64,000 bases of DNA from positions 105,693 to 169,692 of the forward strand of contig NZ_JOII01000009.1 of NCBI RefSeq assembly GCF_000719955.1. The letters are read 5' to 3'. Numbering within the stretch: position 1 is the first letter of the stretch; each line of letters starts with the position of its first letter. This DNA comes from Streptomyces albidoflavus (GTDB lineage: Bacteria; Actinomycetota; Actinomycetes; Streptomycetales; Streptomycetaceae). This document shows positions 1 through 9,295 of the stretch, piece by piece. Made by a program: the position numbers and the translations under genes. Below the pieces are notes generated by a model. The model was not told the DNA's origin, did no database searches, and saw only the letters and a program-made list of their open reading frames with translations.

Positions 1-822
1 ACGGTGATGCTCGTCACTCTCCAGCCGCAGCTCCGGCAGCTCCGGCAGCACGTGCGCGGCGAGGCCGGTGTCGACGAGCAGGGTGAGGCCCTTGCGGGGG
101 TGGGTGGAGAGCAGGAGCTTGTTCAGCTCGTCGCGGACCCGCTCGGCGGAGACGATGGTGATCCGCTCGGCCATCGCCGTCATGGCGGCGACCACCTCCG
201 GCGCAACGTCGAAGTCGAGCTGCGCGGCGAACCGCGCGGCGCGCATCATCCGCAGCGGGTCGTCGGAGAAGGACGCCTCGGGCGTCCCGGGCGTCCGCAG
301 CACCTGGGCAGACAGGTCCTCCAGGCCGCCGTAGGGGTCGACGAAGGTCTTCTGCGGCAGGGCCACCGCCATGGCGTTGACCGTGAAGTCGCGGCGGACC
401 AGGTCGTCCTCGATCGAGTCGCCGTAGGAGACCTCGGGCTTGCGCGAGGTGCGGTCGTACGCCTCCGAGCGGTACGTGGTGATCTCGATCTCGAAGGTCA
501 CCTCCTCGCCCTCGACCAGGGCCCGCTTCTGGCAGCCGACGGTGCCGAAGGCGATGCCGACCTCCCAGACGGCGTCCGCCCACGGCCGGACCAGCCGGAG
601 GACCTGCTCCGGCCGGGCGTCGGTGGTGAAGTCCAGGTCGTTCCCCAGCCGCCCGAGCAACGCGTCGCGGACCGAGCCGCCCACCAGCGCGAGGGAGTGT
701 CCGGCCTCCTCGAAACGACGGGCCAGATCGTCCGCGGCGGGGGAGACGCGCAGCAGTTCGCTCACAGCGCGGCGCTGCGCCTGGCTCAGTTCACGGGGCT
801 TGTCTTCGTTGGCGTTCGGCAC
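1..822 (-). CDS. cca: CCA tRNA nucleotidyltransferase, 3' part cut off by window edge
   Basis: This gene adds or repairs the 3'-terminal CCA of tRNAs, using CTP and ATP. The first 274 codons are present and the C-terminal half lies outside the window. The class II nucleotidyltransferase motif GGSVRD is at residues 48-53, followed by the metal-binding DxD at 62-64 and the downstream RRDFTVNAMA segment. The GTG start at 820-822 gives the N-terminus MPNANEDKP. The gene is divergent from the DUF6049 gene. The same order (CCA enzyme, DUF6049, MurJ, SigM, Trx, ParB, ParA) is known left of oriC in mycobacteria, which supports the call. Two of the three tRNA genes in this window lack an encoded CCA and need this enzyme. 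Confidence 0.95.
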   Translation of the reverse strand, partial: MPNANEDKPRELSQAQRRAVSELLRVSPAADDLARRFEEAGHSLALVGGSVRDALLGRLGNDLDFTTDARPEQVLRLVRPWADAVWEVGIAFGTVGCQKRALVEGEEVTFEIEITTYRSEAYDRTSRKPEVSYGDSIEDDLVRRDFTVNAMAVALPQKTFVDPYGGLEDLSAQVLRTPGTPEASFSDDPLRMMRAARFAAQLDFDVAPEVVAAMTAMAERITIVSAERVRDELNKLLLSTHPRKGLTLLVDTGLAAHVLPELPELRLESDEHHR

Positions 823-1000
823 AACAGAAAAGGGTACGTGCCCGCGTCGGCCCGGGCCGACCCGATTCCGGGCGGGCACCCGCGCGAAGATCCCTCTGGA
901 GCCCTCCCCGGCACTTCGGCTCAGTTCGCATCGTTACGATGCCTGGACGCATCACCCGACAACCACCGACCGAGCTGACGAACAAGGGACGGAACAGCGC

Positions 1001-3364
1001 GTGGCCGAGGCGGCAGACATCCCGAGGACCGGCCCGTCAGCTGCCCGCCGGTGGCTCGGCCGGGGCGCGGCCCTCCTCGCCGGCACGGCCCTTCTCGGCG
1101 GGCTGCTGAACCCGGCTACCGCCGAGGCGGCCGGGGCCCCGCAGGCACCCGCCGCCGACGCCAAGGCACGCACCGCCCAGCCGGTCTCCGTCTCCCTCGA
1201 CTCGTTCGCCCCCGCGGCGCCGGTCAAGGGCGACCGCCTGACGATCTCGGGCACGGTCACCAACCAGAGCAAGCGGACGATCACCGACGCCCATGTCGGC
1301 CTCCGGGTCGGCCCGGTCCTCAACGGGCGCAGTGCCATCGATCACGCCGCCCGCCGCGACGGCTTCTCCCCGGGCGCCGACGGCCTGGAGATCGACGAGG
1401 AGTACGCCCAGGAGATCGACTCGCTCGCCGCGGGCCGGTCGCTGCCGTTCCGCCTCTCCGTGCCGGTCGACGACCTCGATCTCGACTCCGAGGGGATCTA
1501 CCAGCTCGGCGTCTCGCTGAGCGGGCAGACCGCCGCCCAGCCCTACGAGCAGGTGCAGGGCATCGAGCGGACCTTCCTGCCGTGGCAGCCGAAGGCGGCC
1601 GGCGGGCAGACCTCGCTCACCATGCTGTGGCCGCTCATCTCCACCCCGCACCTCACCGCGGAGACCGACTCCGACGAGGAGCAGACGCCGATCTTCGAGG
1701 ACGACAGCCTCGCCGAGGAGATCGCCCCGGGCGGCCGGCTGGAGCGGATGGTCGCCCTCGGCCGGGAGCTCGACATCACCTGGGTCGTCGACCCGGACCT
1801 GTTGGCCTCGGTCGACGCGATGCGCGGCGGCTACCGGGTGCGCAACGAGGACGGCACCACCCGGGCCGGCAGCGAACAGAGCGAGAAGCTCGCCACCGAC
1901 TGGCTGGCCTCCGTGGAGAGCGCGGTGGCGGGCAAGAAGATCGTCGCCCTTCCCTACGGGGACCCGGACATCGCCTCGATCGCCCACCGGGGCAAGAACG
2001 TCTCCGGCTCGCTCGGCCGGCTGAAGGACGCCACCGACGTGGCCGCCAGCACGGTCGAGACGATCCTCCACGTCAAGCCCAGCACCGATTTCGCCTGGCC
2101 GGTGGAGGGCGCGGTCACCCCGTCCGTCATCGACGTGGCGACCTCGGCGGGAGCGCGGAACGTCATCGCCCGCAGCGACAGCATGCGCGAGGCGGGGAGC
2201 CTCACCTACACCCCCTCGGCCGCGCGGCCGATCGGCGGCGGGACGACGGCCGTGGTCTCCGACGACCGGCTCTCCACCCTCTTCCAGGGCGACATGACCA
2301 AGGCCGGCAACGCGACCCTCGCCGTCCAGCGGTTCGTGGCCCAGACCCTGATGACCACGCTCCAGGACGAGGGGAACGAGCGCAGCCTCGTCGTCGCCCC
2401 GCAGCGGATGCCCACCGCCAGCCAGGCCCGGACCATGGCCGAGGCGCTGCGGGCCCTGGACGACGAGCGCTGGTCCACCCCGCAGAACCTGACGGCGGCG
2501 GCGAAGACCGAGCCCGACGCCCGCGCCACGACCCGGGTGCCGGGCAACGGCTCGTACCCCTCGGCGCTGCGGAAGCAGGAACTGCCGAAGGCGGCGTTCG
2601 AGGAGATCAAGGGGACCCAGGACAGGCTGGACCGCTTCAAGGTCATCCTCACCAACCAGGACCGCGTGGTGCCGCCCTTCGGCCGCGCCGTGGACCGGGA
2701 GATGTCCACCTCCTGGCGCGGCCTGGCCGAGGAGGCGCAGCAGTTCCGCTCCGTGGTCTCGACGTACCTGAACCAGTTGATCGGCAGCGTGCAGCTGATC
2801 GAGAAGAGCGAGGCCAAGCTCTCCGGCCACAGCGCCACCATCCCGGTCACCGTGCAGAACAACCTGCTTCAGGGCGTCGACAAGCTGGTGCTGCGGCTGG
2901 AGTCCTCCAAGCCGACCCGCCTCAAGATCGGCGAGGGCCGCTACCAGGACCAGCCGGTCAAGGTCTCCGGCGGCCACAGCCAGTCGGTGAAGTTCACGAC
3001 CACCGCCAACGCCAACGGCCCCGTCCCGGTCAGGGCCCAGCTGTACACCGAGGACGGCCGGGCCTACGGCGCCCCGATCCGCTTCGACGTGAACGTCACG
3101 GAGTTCACGCCGACGGTGATGCTGGTCCTCGCGGGCGGCGTACTCTTGCTCGTCCTCGCCGGTTTCCGCATGTACACGCAACGGAAGCGGCAGGCGCGGG
3201 AGCTGGAGGCGGAACAGGGCGGCACGCCGGGCGATCCGGGCGCCGGTCCGGCGGGCGAGGGGCAGGACGGGGACGGCGGCCCCGGGCAGCCGGGTGACCA
3301 CGGCCCGGACACCGCTCCCGAAAGCCCGGCCCCGTCCGGCCCGGGTGAGACAGTGGACCGCTGA
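1001..3364 (+). CDS. DUF6049 family membrane-anchored extracellular protein
   Basis: The function is not established. The product is 787 residues, read from the GTG at 1001; the open frame runs upstream into the divergent cca gene, so that extension is not coding. There is a signal-like hydrophobic segment at about residues 24-40, a large extracellular region starting with a beta-sandwich-like domain (VSLDSFAPAAPVKGDRLTI), and one membrane segment near residues 705-725 before a basic and then acidic/glycine-rich tail. Homologues sit immediately upstream of murJ in actinobacteria (Rv3909 in M. tuberculosis), so a role in envelope synthesis alongside the flippase is inferred from position. The gap to murJ is 48 bp, so cotranscription is likely. 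Confidence 0.85.
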   Translation: MAEAADIPRTGPSAARRWLGRGAALLAGTALLGGLLNPATAEAAGAPQAPAADAKARTAQPVSVSLDSFAPAAPVKGDRLTISGTVTNQSKRTITDAHVGLRVGPVLNGRSAIDHAARRDGFSPGADGLEIDEEYAQEIDSLAAGRSLPFRLSVPVDDLDLDSEGIYQLGVSLSGQTAAQPYEQVQGIERTFLPWQPKAAGGQTSLTMLWPLISTPHLTAETDSDEEQTPIFEDDSLAEEIAPGGRLERMVALGRELDITWVVDPDLLASVDAMRGGYRVRNEDGTTRAGSEQSEKLATDWLASVESAVAGKKIVALPYGDPDIASIAHRGKNVSGSLGRLKDATDVAASTVETILHVKPSTDFAWPVEGAVTPSVIDVATSAGARNVIARSDSMREAGSLTYTPSAARPIGGGTTAVVSDDRLSTLFQGDMTKAGNATLAVQRFVAQTLMTTLQDEGNERSLVVAPQRMPTASQARTMAEALRALDDERWSTPQNLTAAAKTEPDARATTRVPGNGSYPSALRKQELPKAAFEEIKGTQDRLDRFKVILTNQDRVVPPFGRAVDREMSTSWRGLAEEAQQFRSVVSTYLNQLIGSVQLIEKSEAKLSGHSATIPVTVQNNLLQGVDKLVLRLESSKPTRLKIGEGRYQDQPVKVSGGHSQSVKFTTTANANGPVPVRAQLYTEDGRAYGAPIRFDVNVTEFTPTVMLVLAGGVLLLVLAGFRMYTQRKRQARELEAEQGGTPGDPGAGPAGEGQDGDGGPGQPGDHGPDTAPESPAPSGPGETVDR

Positions 3365-3412
3365 GCAATGTCGTGGCCCGTGGGCCCGGGGACGATGAGG
3401 TGGGGTTAGACC

Positions 3413-5602
3413 ATGAACGCGCCGTACAACGGTGACCGTGGCCAGCGCGCGGAGGGCCCGGTGCCGCAGGGCGACCGGCCGGAGCCGCCGGTCCCGCCGG
3501 AGCCCGGCGGCCCCACGGGCGAGGGCTTCCCCCAGCAGCCCGGGCCCGACCCCTACCTCCAGCACGCCTACGAGCAGGACCCGTACCGCGCGCACGACCT
3601 CAGCGCCCAGGACCCGGTGGGCGAGGCCCTGTACGACCGCGCCTCGCACCCGCCGCCGGCCGGCCCGCCCCCGGCCCCGGTGTACGGCCCGCCCCGGCCG
3701 GAGCAGCCGGCGCCCGACCCCCGGCTCTGGGCCCAGGCTCCCGCGCCGGAGCCGGCCGGTCCGGGCAAGCACCTGCCGTACGGCGACGCCACCGGCACGA
3801 CCCAGTTCGTGGGCGTGGACGACCTCGTGTCCCAGGCCGGTCAGGAGCGCCACGAGCCGGACGCCTTCGCCCACCTCTACAAGGACCAGCAGCAGAGCGG
3901 CGGCGGCCGTCCGCCCGCCGACCCGCCCACGCCGCAGGCCGCACCCGACCCGGCGCCGGCCCCGAAGAAGCAGGGCAAGGCGGCCTCGCTGCTGAAGTCC
4001 AGCGCCATAATGGCCGCCGGCACCATGGTCTCCCGGCTGACCGGCTTCGTCCGCTCGCTGGTCATCACCGCGGCGCTCGGCGCGGCCCTCCTCGGTGACA
4101 CCTTCACCGTGGCCTACACGCTGCCGACGATGATCTACATCCTCACCGTCGGCGGTGGCCTCAACTCCGTCTTCGTCCCGCAGCTCGTCCGCGCGATGAA
4201 GAACGACGACGACGGCGGCGAAGCCTTCGCCAACCGCCTGCTGACGCTGGTGATGGTGGCGCTCGGCGCCATCGTGCTCCTCGCGGTCCTGGCGGCCCCG
4301 CTCCTGATCAACCTGATGTCGGACCCGGTGGCCAGCGATCCCGACGCCAACCGCGTCGGCATCACCTTCGCCCGCTACTGCCTGCCCACGATCTTCTTCA
4401 TGGGCGTCCACGTGGTGATGGGCCAGATCCTCAACGCCCGCGGCAAGTTCGGCGCGATGATGTGGACCCCGGTCCTCAACAACATCGTGATGATCACCAC
4501 CTTCGGGCTCTTCATCTGGGTCTACGGCTCGGCCGCCTCCTCCGGCATGAAGGTGGCGACCATCCCGGACGAGGGCGTCCGCCTGCTCGGCATCGGCACC
4601 CTGCTCGGACTCGTCGTCCAGGCGCTGGCGATGATCCCCTACCTGCGCGAGACCGGTTTCCGCTTCCGGCCGCGGTTCGACTGGAAGGGCCACGGGCTCG
4701 GCAAGACCGTCCGCCTCGCCAAGTGGACCGTCCTCTTCGTCCTCGCCAACCAGGCCGGCGTCATCGTCGTCACCCAGCTCGCCACCCTCGCGGGCACCGA
4801 GACGAACGTCGACGGCACCGGCATCCTGGCCTACTCCAACGCCCAGCTCATCTGGGGCATGCCGCAGGCGATCATCACCGTCTCCGTCATGGCCGCCCTG
4901 CTGCCGCGCATCTCCCGGGCCGCCAGCGACAACGACGTGGGCGCCGTCCGCGACGACATCTCGCAGGGACTGCGCAACTCCGCCGTCGCCATCGTCCCGA
5001 TCGCCTTCGGCTTCCTCGCCCTCGGCCTGCCGACCGCCACCCTGCTCTTCTCCTCCGCCGGGCTCGAGGCCGCCCACTCGATGGGCTACATCCTGATGGC
5101 CTTCGCCCTCGGCCTCATCCCGTACTCCGTGCAGTACGTGGTGCTCCGCGGCTTCTACGCCTACGAGGACACCCGCACGCCCTTCTACAACACGGTGATC
5201 GTCGCCGCCGTCAACGCCGCCGCCTCCGGCATCTGCTACCTCGTGCTGCCGGCCCGCTGGGCCGTGGTCGGCATGGCGGCCTCCTACGGCCTGGCCTACG
5301 CGGTCGGCGTCGGGGTGGCGTGGAAGCGGCTGGCCAAGCGGCTCGGCGGCGACCTGGACGGCGCACACGTGCTGCGGACCTACGCGCGGCTGGTCGGCGC
5401 GGCGATCCCCGCGGCCCTGCTCGGCGGCGGCCTCTCCTTCCTCCTGATGCGTCTGCTCGGCAGCGGCGCGCTGGGGTCCCTGGTGGCGCTGGCCGGGGGC
5501 GGCGTGGTGCTGCTGGCGGTCTTCTTCCTCGTCGGCCGCAAGATGCGGATCAACGAGATCAACTCCCTGGTGGGAATGGTCCGCGGGCGTCTGGGACGCT
5601 GA
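3413..5602 (+). CDS. murJ: Lipid II flippase MurJ (MviN) with long N-terminal cytoplasmic extension
   Basis: MurJ moves lipid II across the cytoplasmic membrane for peptidoglycan synthesis. The 729-residue product has a proline-rich, disordered N-terminal extension of about 185 residues, then the MOP-fold core with about 14 membrane helices starting near ASLLKSSAIMAAGTMVSR. The core length matches bacterial MurJ; the extension is extra. At about residues 124-135 the extension holds a short ordered-looking patch, GTTQFVGVDD, whose Thr-Thr followed by a hydrophobic residue resembles a phosphothreonine motif read by FHA domains. That reading is inference. The pseudokinase that is fused to MurJ in mycobacteria is here the next gene. 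Confidence 0.95.
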   Translation: MNAPYNGDRGQRAEGPVPQGDRPEPPVPPEPGGPTGEGFPQQPGPDPYLQHAYEQDPYRAHDLSAQDPVGEALYDRASHPPPAGPPPAPVYGPPRPEQPAPDPRLWAQAPAPEPAGPGKHLPYGDATGTTQFVGVDDLVSQAGQERHEPDAFAHLYKDQQQSGGGRPPADPPTPQAAPDPAPAPKKQGKAASLLKSSAIMAAGTMVSRLTGFVRSLVITAALGAALLGDTFTVAYTLPTMIYILTVGGGLNSVFVPQLVRAMKNDDDGGEAFANRLLTLVMVALGAIVLLAVLAAPLLINLMSDPVASDPDANRVGITFARYCLPTIFFMGVHVVMGQILNARGKFGAMMWTPVLNNIVMITTFGLFIWVYGSAASSGMKVATIPDEGVRLLGIGTLLGLVVQALAMIPYLRETGFRFRPRFDWKGHGLGKTVRLAKWTVLFVLANQAGVIVVTQLATLAGTETNVDGTGILAYSNAQLIWGMPQAIITVSVMAALLPRISRAASDNDVGAVRDDISQGLRNSAVAIVPIAFGFLALGLPTATLLFSSAGLEAAHSMGYILMAFALGLIPYSVQYVVLRGFYAYEDTRTPFYNTVIVAAVNAAASGICYLVLPARWAVVGMAASYGLAYAVGVGVAWKRLAKRLGGDLDGAHVLRTYARLVGAAIPAALLGGGLSFLLMRLLGSGALGSLVALAGGGVVLLAVFFLVGRKMRINEINSLVGMVRGRLGR

Positions 5603-5711
5603 GAGCGCACAACCATCAGCGGTGCCCGCGTGTCGTGCATAGCGACCGACTGTGGGCACAATTGGGTTTGGCGTCGTACGGAGTGCAACGGATGGGGAGG
5701 CAGGAACGACG

Positions 5712-7409
5712 GTGGCGGATCGGAGCACGGCTGCCGTCGACGTGGCCGACACCAGTGGTGAGGAACCGCTGACCGCCAAGGCGGGCGCGTCCACGGGCGA
5801 CGGGAAGTCCCGGGAGCGGGATACGGCACCCCAGAGCACAGAGGAGACCGATCGGGCGGGCAGCTCCGCCACGGTCTCGGCCCCAGAGCTGCACAGCGGG
5901 CACAAACTCGCCCGGCGCTACCGGCTGGAGGAGTGCCTCACCCGTCTGGACGGTTTCAGCAGCTGGCGCGCGGTGGACGAGAAGCTCCGCCGCGCCGTCG
6001 GGGTCCACCTGCTGCCGGCCGAGCACCCGCGCGCCCGCTCCGTGCTGGCCGCCGCCCGCTCGGCGGCGCTCCTCGGCGACCCGCGCTTCGTCCAGGTCCT
6101 CGACGCCGTCGAGGAGGACGAGATCGTCTACGTGGTCCACGAGTGGCTGCCGGACGCCACCGAGCTGACCGCGCTGCTCGCCTCCGGCCCGCTGGAGGCG
6201 CACGACGTCTACCAGCTGGCCCAGCAGATCTCCCAGGCCATGGCCGCCGCGCACCGCGAGGGGCTCTCCCACCTCCGGCTCAACCCCGGCGCCGTCCTGC
6301 GCACCTCCACCGGCCAGTGGCGCGTCCGCGGCCTCGCGGTCAACGCCGCGCTCCGCGGCATCGACGTCGACAGCCCGCAGCGCACCGACACCGAGGCCAT
6401 CGGCGCCCTCCTCTACGCCGCCCTCACTCAGCGCTGGCCCTACGAGGACGACGCGTACGGCCTCTCCGGACTGCCCAAGGGAATGGGGCTCATCGCCCCC
6501 GACCAGGTGCGGGCCGGGGTCCACCGGGGCCTCTCCGAGCTGGCCATGCGCGCCCTGGTCAACGACGGATCGACCGCCTCCCGCCAGGAGAGCCCCTGCA
6601 CCACCCCGGACGAGCTGGTGCGGGCCATCGCCGAGATGCCCCGCATCCGCCCGCCGGAGCCGGTCTTCACCGCGCCGCCCGAGTACCAGCGGACCAGCTA
6701 CCAGCAGGGCTCCTACGGCCGCCCGGCGCCGCGCACCGCGCAGACAGCCCCCGTGGTCGTCCCGCCGCCCCCGCTGCAGACCCGGACCGGCAAGGTCCTC
6801 AAGTGGGGCGTGGCCGCCCTGCTCATCGCCGCCCTCGGGCTCGGCAGCTGGCAGCTCGCGGACGCCCTGATGGAACGCGACACCCCGGAGCAGCCGGAGA
6901 CGAGCCAGCCCGCGGACACCACCGACGAGAAGCCGAAGATCGCCACCCACAACATCACCGGCGCCGCCGAGTACGCCCCGGACGGCTCCCCGCAGAACGC
7001 CGACTCCGTCAGCAACACCTACGACGGCGACAGCTCCACCTACTGGCGGTCCAGGAGCTTCGTGGACGGCCCGCGGCTCGCCCCCTACAAGCAGGGCGTC
7101 GGCATCGTCTACGACCTCGGCGCGGAGAAGGACGTCTCCGCGGCCTCGATAGGGCTCCGCTACGCCGGCGACCGCACCACCGTCGAGCTGTACGCGGCCG
7201 ACTCCATGAGCTCCGGCACCCCGGTCGGCTCCATGAAGAAGATCGGCACCACCACGACCCAGTCCACCACGGCGAAGGTCGACGGCAAGGAGGCGGTCAC
7301 CACGCGGTACGTCGTCGTGTGGCTGACCCACGTCCCCCAGGCGCCGGGGGATCAGTACAGCGGCTCCGGGTACAAGCAGGCGATCACGGATGTGAAACTC
7401 AGGGGCTGA
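5712..7409 (+). CDS. Membrane-anchored protein kinase-like (pseudokinase) protein
   Basis: This 565-residue protein has a kinase-fold domain at about residues 70-310, a basic-flanked membrane segment near 362-385, and an extracellular beta-rich domain (discoidin-like) to the end. Catalytic motifs are lost: the VAIK-type lysine region reads RRAVGVHLL, the HRD loop reads HREGLSHLRLNPGAVL, and no DFG is present. It should therefore be a pseudokinase. It matches in order the C-terminal part of mycobacterial MviN (pseudokinase, TM, extracellular domain), which is phosphorylated by PknB and bound by FhaA. GTG 5712 is chosen because GGGGAGG lies about 10 bases upstream; the frame extends further but into the intergenic region. 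Confidence 0.85.
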   Translation: MADRSTAAVDVADTSGEEPLTAKAGASTGDGKSRERDTAPQSTEETDRAGSSATVSAPELHSGHKLARRYRLEECLTRLDGFSSWRAVDEKLRRAVGVHLLPAEHPRARSVLAAARSAALLGDPRFVQVLDAVEEDEIVYVVHEWLPDATELTALLASGPLEAHDVYQLAQQISQAMAAAHREGLSHLRLNPGAVLRTSTGQWRVRGLAVNAALRGIDVDSPQRTDTEAIGALLYAALTQRWPYEDDAYGLSGLPKGMGLIAPDQVRAGVHRGLSELAMRALVNDGSTASRQESPCTTPDELVRAIAEMPRIRPPEPVFTAPPEYQRTSYQQGSYGRPAPRTAQTAPVVVPPPPLQTRTGKVLKWGVAALLIAALGLGSWQLADALMERDTPEQPETSQPADTTDEKPKIATHNITGAAEYAPDGSPQNADSVSNTYDGDSSTYWRSRSFVDGPRLAPYKQGVGIVYDLGAEKDVSAASIGLRYAGDRTTVELYAADSMSSGTPVGSMKKIGTTTTQSTTAKVDGKEAVTTRYVVVWLTHVPQAPGDQYSGSGYKQAITDVKLRG

Positions 7410-7436
7410 GCGGGGCTCTGGGGGGAGGGTTCCACG

Positions 7437-8153
7437 GTGGACGAGGCCATATCCGGGGCGCCGGACGACGCCGAACTGCTCGCCGCCCATGTCGGCGGTG
7501 ACCCGAACGCCTTCGGCGAGCTGGTCAGACGCCATCGCGACCGCCTCTGGGCGGTCGCGATCCGGACCCTCGGCGACCGTGAGGAGGCGGCGGACGCCGT
7601 CCAGGACGCCCTGGTCTCCGCCTACCGGCGGGCCCACACCTTCCAGGGACGTTCGGCGGTGACCACCTGGCTCCACCGGATCACCGTCAACGCCTGCCTC
7701 GACCGGGCGCGCAAGGCGGCCTCCCGCCGTACCTCCCCCATGGACGACCCGGAGCGCCTGGAACAGGTGCTCGAACCGCACGAGTCGGCCTCGGCCCCCG
7801 CCGAGCGCGGCGACCTACGGCGCCAGCTCGCCGAGGCCCTCGCCACCCTCGCCCCCGACCAGCGCGCCGCCCTGGTCCTCGTCGACATGCAGGGCTACCC
7901 GGTGGCGGAGGCGGCCCGCATCCTGGGGGTGCCCACCGGCACCGTGAAGAGCCGGTGCGCCCGGGGCCGGGCACGGCTCCTACCACTCGTCACCCATCTG
8001 CGGGCGGACTCCGCAGCTCCGGACAGGGATAACGACGCCGTCGGCGGGGGAAGGAACCGGACGCAGGGGGCATCCGTCCCACCAGCGGCAGGCCCGAGAG
8101 ACCAGGGGCCGGCCAATTCGGCTGCCATGAAGGGCGGAGGTGGGCGAGCGTGA
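7437..8153 (+). CDS. sigM: ECF RNA polymerase sigma factor, SigM type
   Basis: This extracytoplasmic-function sigma factor directs RNA polymerase to stress promoters. The 238-residue protein has region 2 (ELVRRHRDRLWAVAIRTLGD, then DAVQDALVSAYRR) and region 4 (RAALVLVDMQGYPVAEAARILGVPTGTVKSRCARGR), with an unstructured C-terminal tail after about residue 190. The GTG at 7437 is preceded by GGGGGGAGGG. Its stop overlaps the start of the anti-sigma gene by four bases (GTGA), which indicates translational coupling. Location between murJ/pseudokinase and trxBA matches mycobacterial sigM (Rv3911), and the name is taken from that synteny. The target promoters cannot be seen here. Confidence 0.9.
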   Translation: MDEAISGAPDDAELLAAHVGGDPNAFGELVRRHRDRLWAVAIRTLGDREEAADAVQDALVSAYRRAHTFQGRSAVTTWLHRITVNACLDRARKAASRRTSPMDDPERLEQVLEPHESASAPAERGDLRRQLAEALATLAPDQRAALVLVDMQGYPVAEAARILGVPTGTVKSRCARGRARLLPLVTHLRADSAAPDRDNDAVGGGRNRTQGASVPPAAGPRDQGPANSAAMKGGGGRA

Positions 8154-9199
8154 CATCCATGACCGACGCGAACGGCGACGCCGGGCACCCGGACGTGGCG
8201 GAGATCTCCGACCTCGCCGAAGGACTGCTGGGCCCGGCCCGCAGCGGCGAGGTCCGCTCCCATCTGGACGCCTGCGCGCTCTGCGCCGACGTCCGCTCCT
8301 CCCTGGAGGAGATCCGCGGACTGCTCGGCACACTGCCCGGGCCGTCCCGGATGCCGGCCGACGTGGCCGGGCGGATCGACGCCGCCCTGGCGGCCGAAGC
8401 GCTCCTCGGGACCATGGAGCCCGGCACGGGGGAGGCCAGCCGGCCCGAGCCCGTCGAGCACCCGCACGACGATGTTTCACGTGAAACATCGCGTGAAACG
8501 GTCGCCGCGGGGGCCGAACCACAGGAGGCGGGCGCCGGCGGGCCGACGCCTCCCTCACCCGCCGGTGCTTCGGGCCAGGGCGGGGCCGCGCGGTCCGGCC
8601 GTCCCGAGGGACGAGGCCGCGGGTCCACGGGTCCCGGGCGGAAGACCGGAAACAGGGCCAGGCGCCGGCGCCTCGTCCTCTCCTCGGTCCTCGCCGCCGC
8701 AGCGATCGGGCTCGGCGCCATCCTGGTGCCGACACTGACCGGCACCGGCTCCTCCGGCGGCAACGACACCGCCGCTTCCGCCGACGCGGGCCCGGTCTAC
8801 TCCGACGAAGCCCTCCAGGAACAGGTGTCCACGCTGCTGTCGGACACGGCGGCGGGCGGCGGCCGACAGGAGAAGGAGGGCCCGGGAGCAGGGGCGGGCG
8901 AGAAGGACGAGGACGCCTCGCTCGGCATCCAGTCCAGCCCCGGGGCGCCCGAACTCAACGAGCCGATGATGGGAACCGGGCCCGAGGTACCGCCCTGCGT
9001 GGAGCGCGCCATCGCCCGGACCGAGCCCGCCCTCGCCCTGGAGCGGGGCCGTTACCAGGGCACCGACACCTTCCTCGTCGTTCTGCCCGACCACCGCGAC
9101 AGCGCCCGCGTCACCGCCTACCTGGTCGACGCCGCCTGTGTGGGCGCCGGGAACGAGCCCGGTGACGTGCTGCTGACCCGCACCTACCCCCGGTCCTGA
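8150..9199 (+). CDS. Membrane-bound zinc-finger anti-sigma factor for the upstream SigM
   Basis: This protein probably holds the upstream sigma factor inactive at the membrane. The 349-residue product has an N-terminal ZAS-type motif, HLDACALC (His, then Cys-x2-Cys), a variable linker, one membrane helix near residues 172-195 preceded by a run of arginines, and an extracellular domain of about 150 residues. The start GTG lies inside the sigM stop region (overlap 8150-8153). The linker contains a perfect parS site, translated as VSRET near residues 109-113 and followed directly by a repeated half-site giving another SRET. The strong terminator at 9220-9253 ends this operon. Confidence 0.88.
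   Translation: MTSMTDANGDAGHPDVAEISDLAEGLLGPARSGEVRSHLDACALCADVRSSLEEIRGLLGTLPGPSRMPADVAGRIDAALAAEALLGTMEPGTGEASRPEPVEHPHDDVSRETSRETVAAGAEPQEAGAGGPTPPSPAGASGQGGAARSGRPEGRGRGSTGPGRKTGNRARRRRLVLSSVLAAAAIGLGAILVPTLTGTGSSGGNDTAASADAGPVYSDEALQEQVSTLLSDTAAGGGRQEKEGPGAGAGEKDEDASLGIQSSPGAPELNEPMMGTGPEVPPCVERAIARTEPALALERGRYQGTDTFLVVLPDHRDSARVTAYLVDAACVGAGNEPGDVLLTRTYPRS
8474..8487. promoter_or_regulatory. parS site 1 (inside anti-sigma gene)
   Basis: A perfect 14-bp palindrome GTTTCACGTGAAAC, the Streptomyces ParB-binding site. It lies in coding sequence and is followed within 3 bp by a second CGTGAAAC half-site. Confidence 0.95.
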
Positions 9200-9219
9200 C
9201 CACCGGCTCTCCGAAGCTC

Positions 9220-9253
9220 GAAGCCCCGGCGTCCTCCCGGCCGCCGGGGCTTC
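9220..9253 (+). terminator. Terminator after the sigM-anti-sigma operon
   Basis: A perfect 12-bp stem (GAAGCCCCGGCG with its complement) around a 10-base loop, 20 bp after the anti-sigma stop. There is no T-run, as is common in Streptomyces. Confidence 0.8.
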
Positions 9254-9295
9254 AGCTGTGCCCCGCCCTCTCCCCGCGTGGGAGGCGGGCGGCGC

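Noticed and set aside
1037..5905. A 1622-codon open frame on the minus strand
   Set aside because: It is antisense to the DUF6049 and murJ genes, has no domain or hydrophobic pattern, and results from high GC at third positions.
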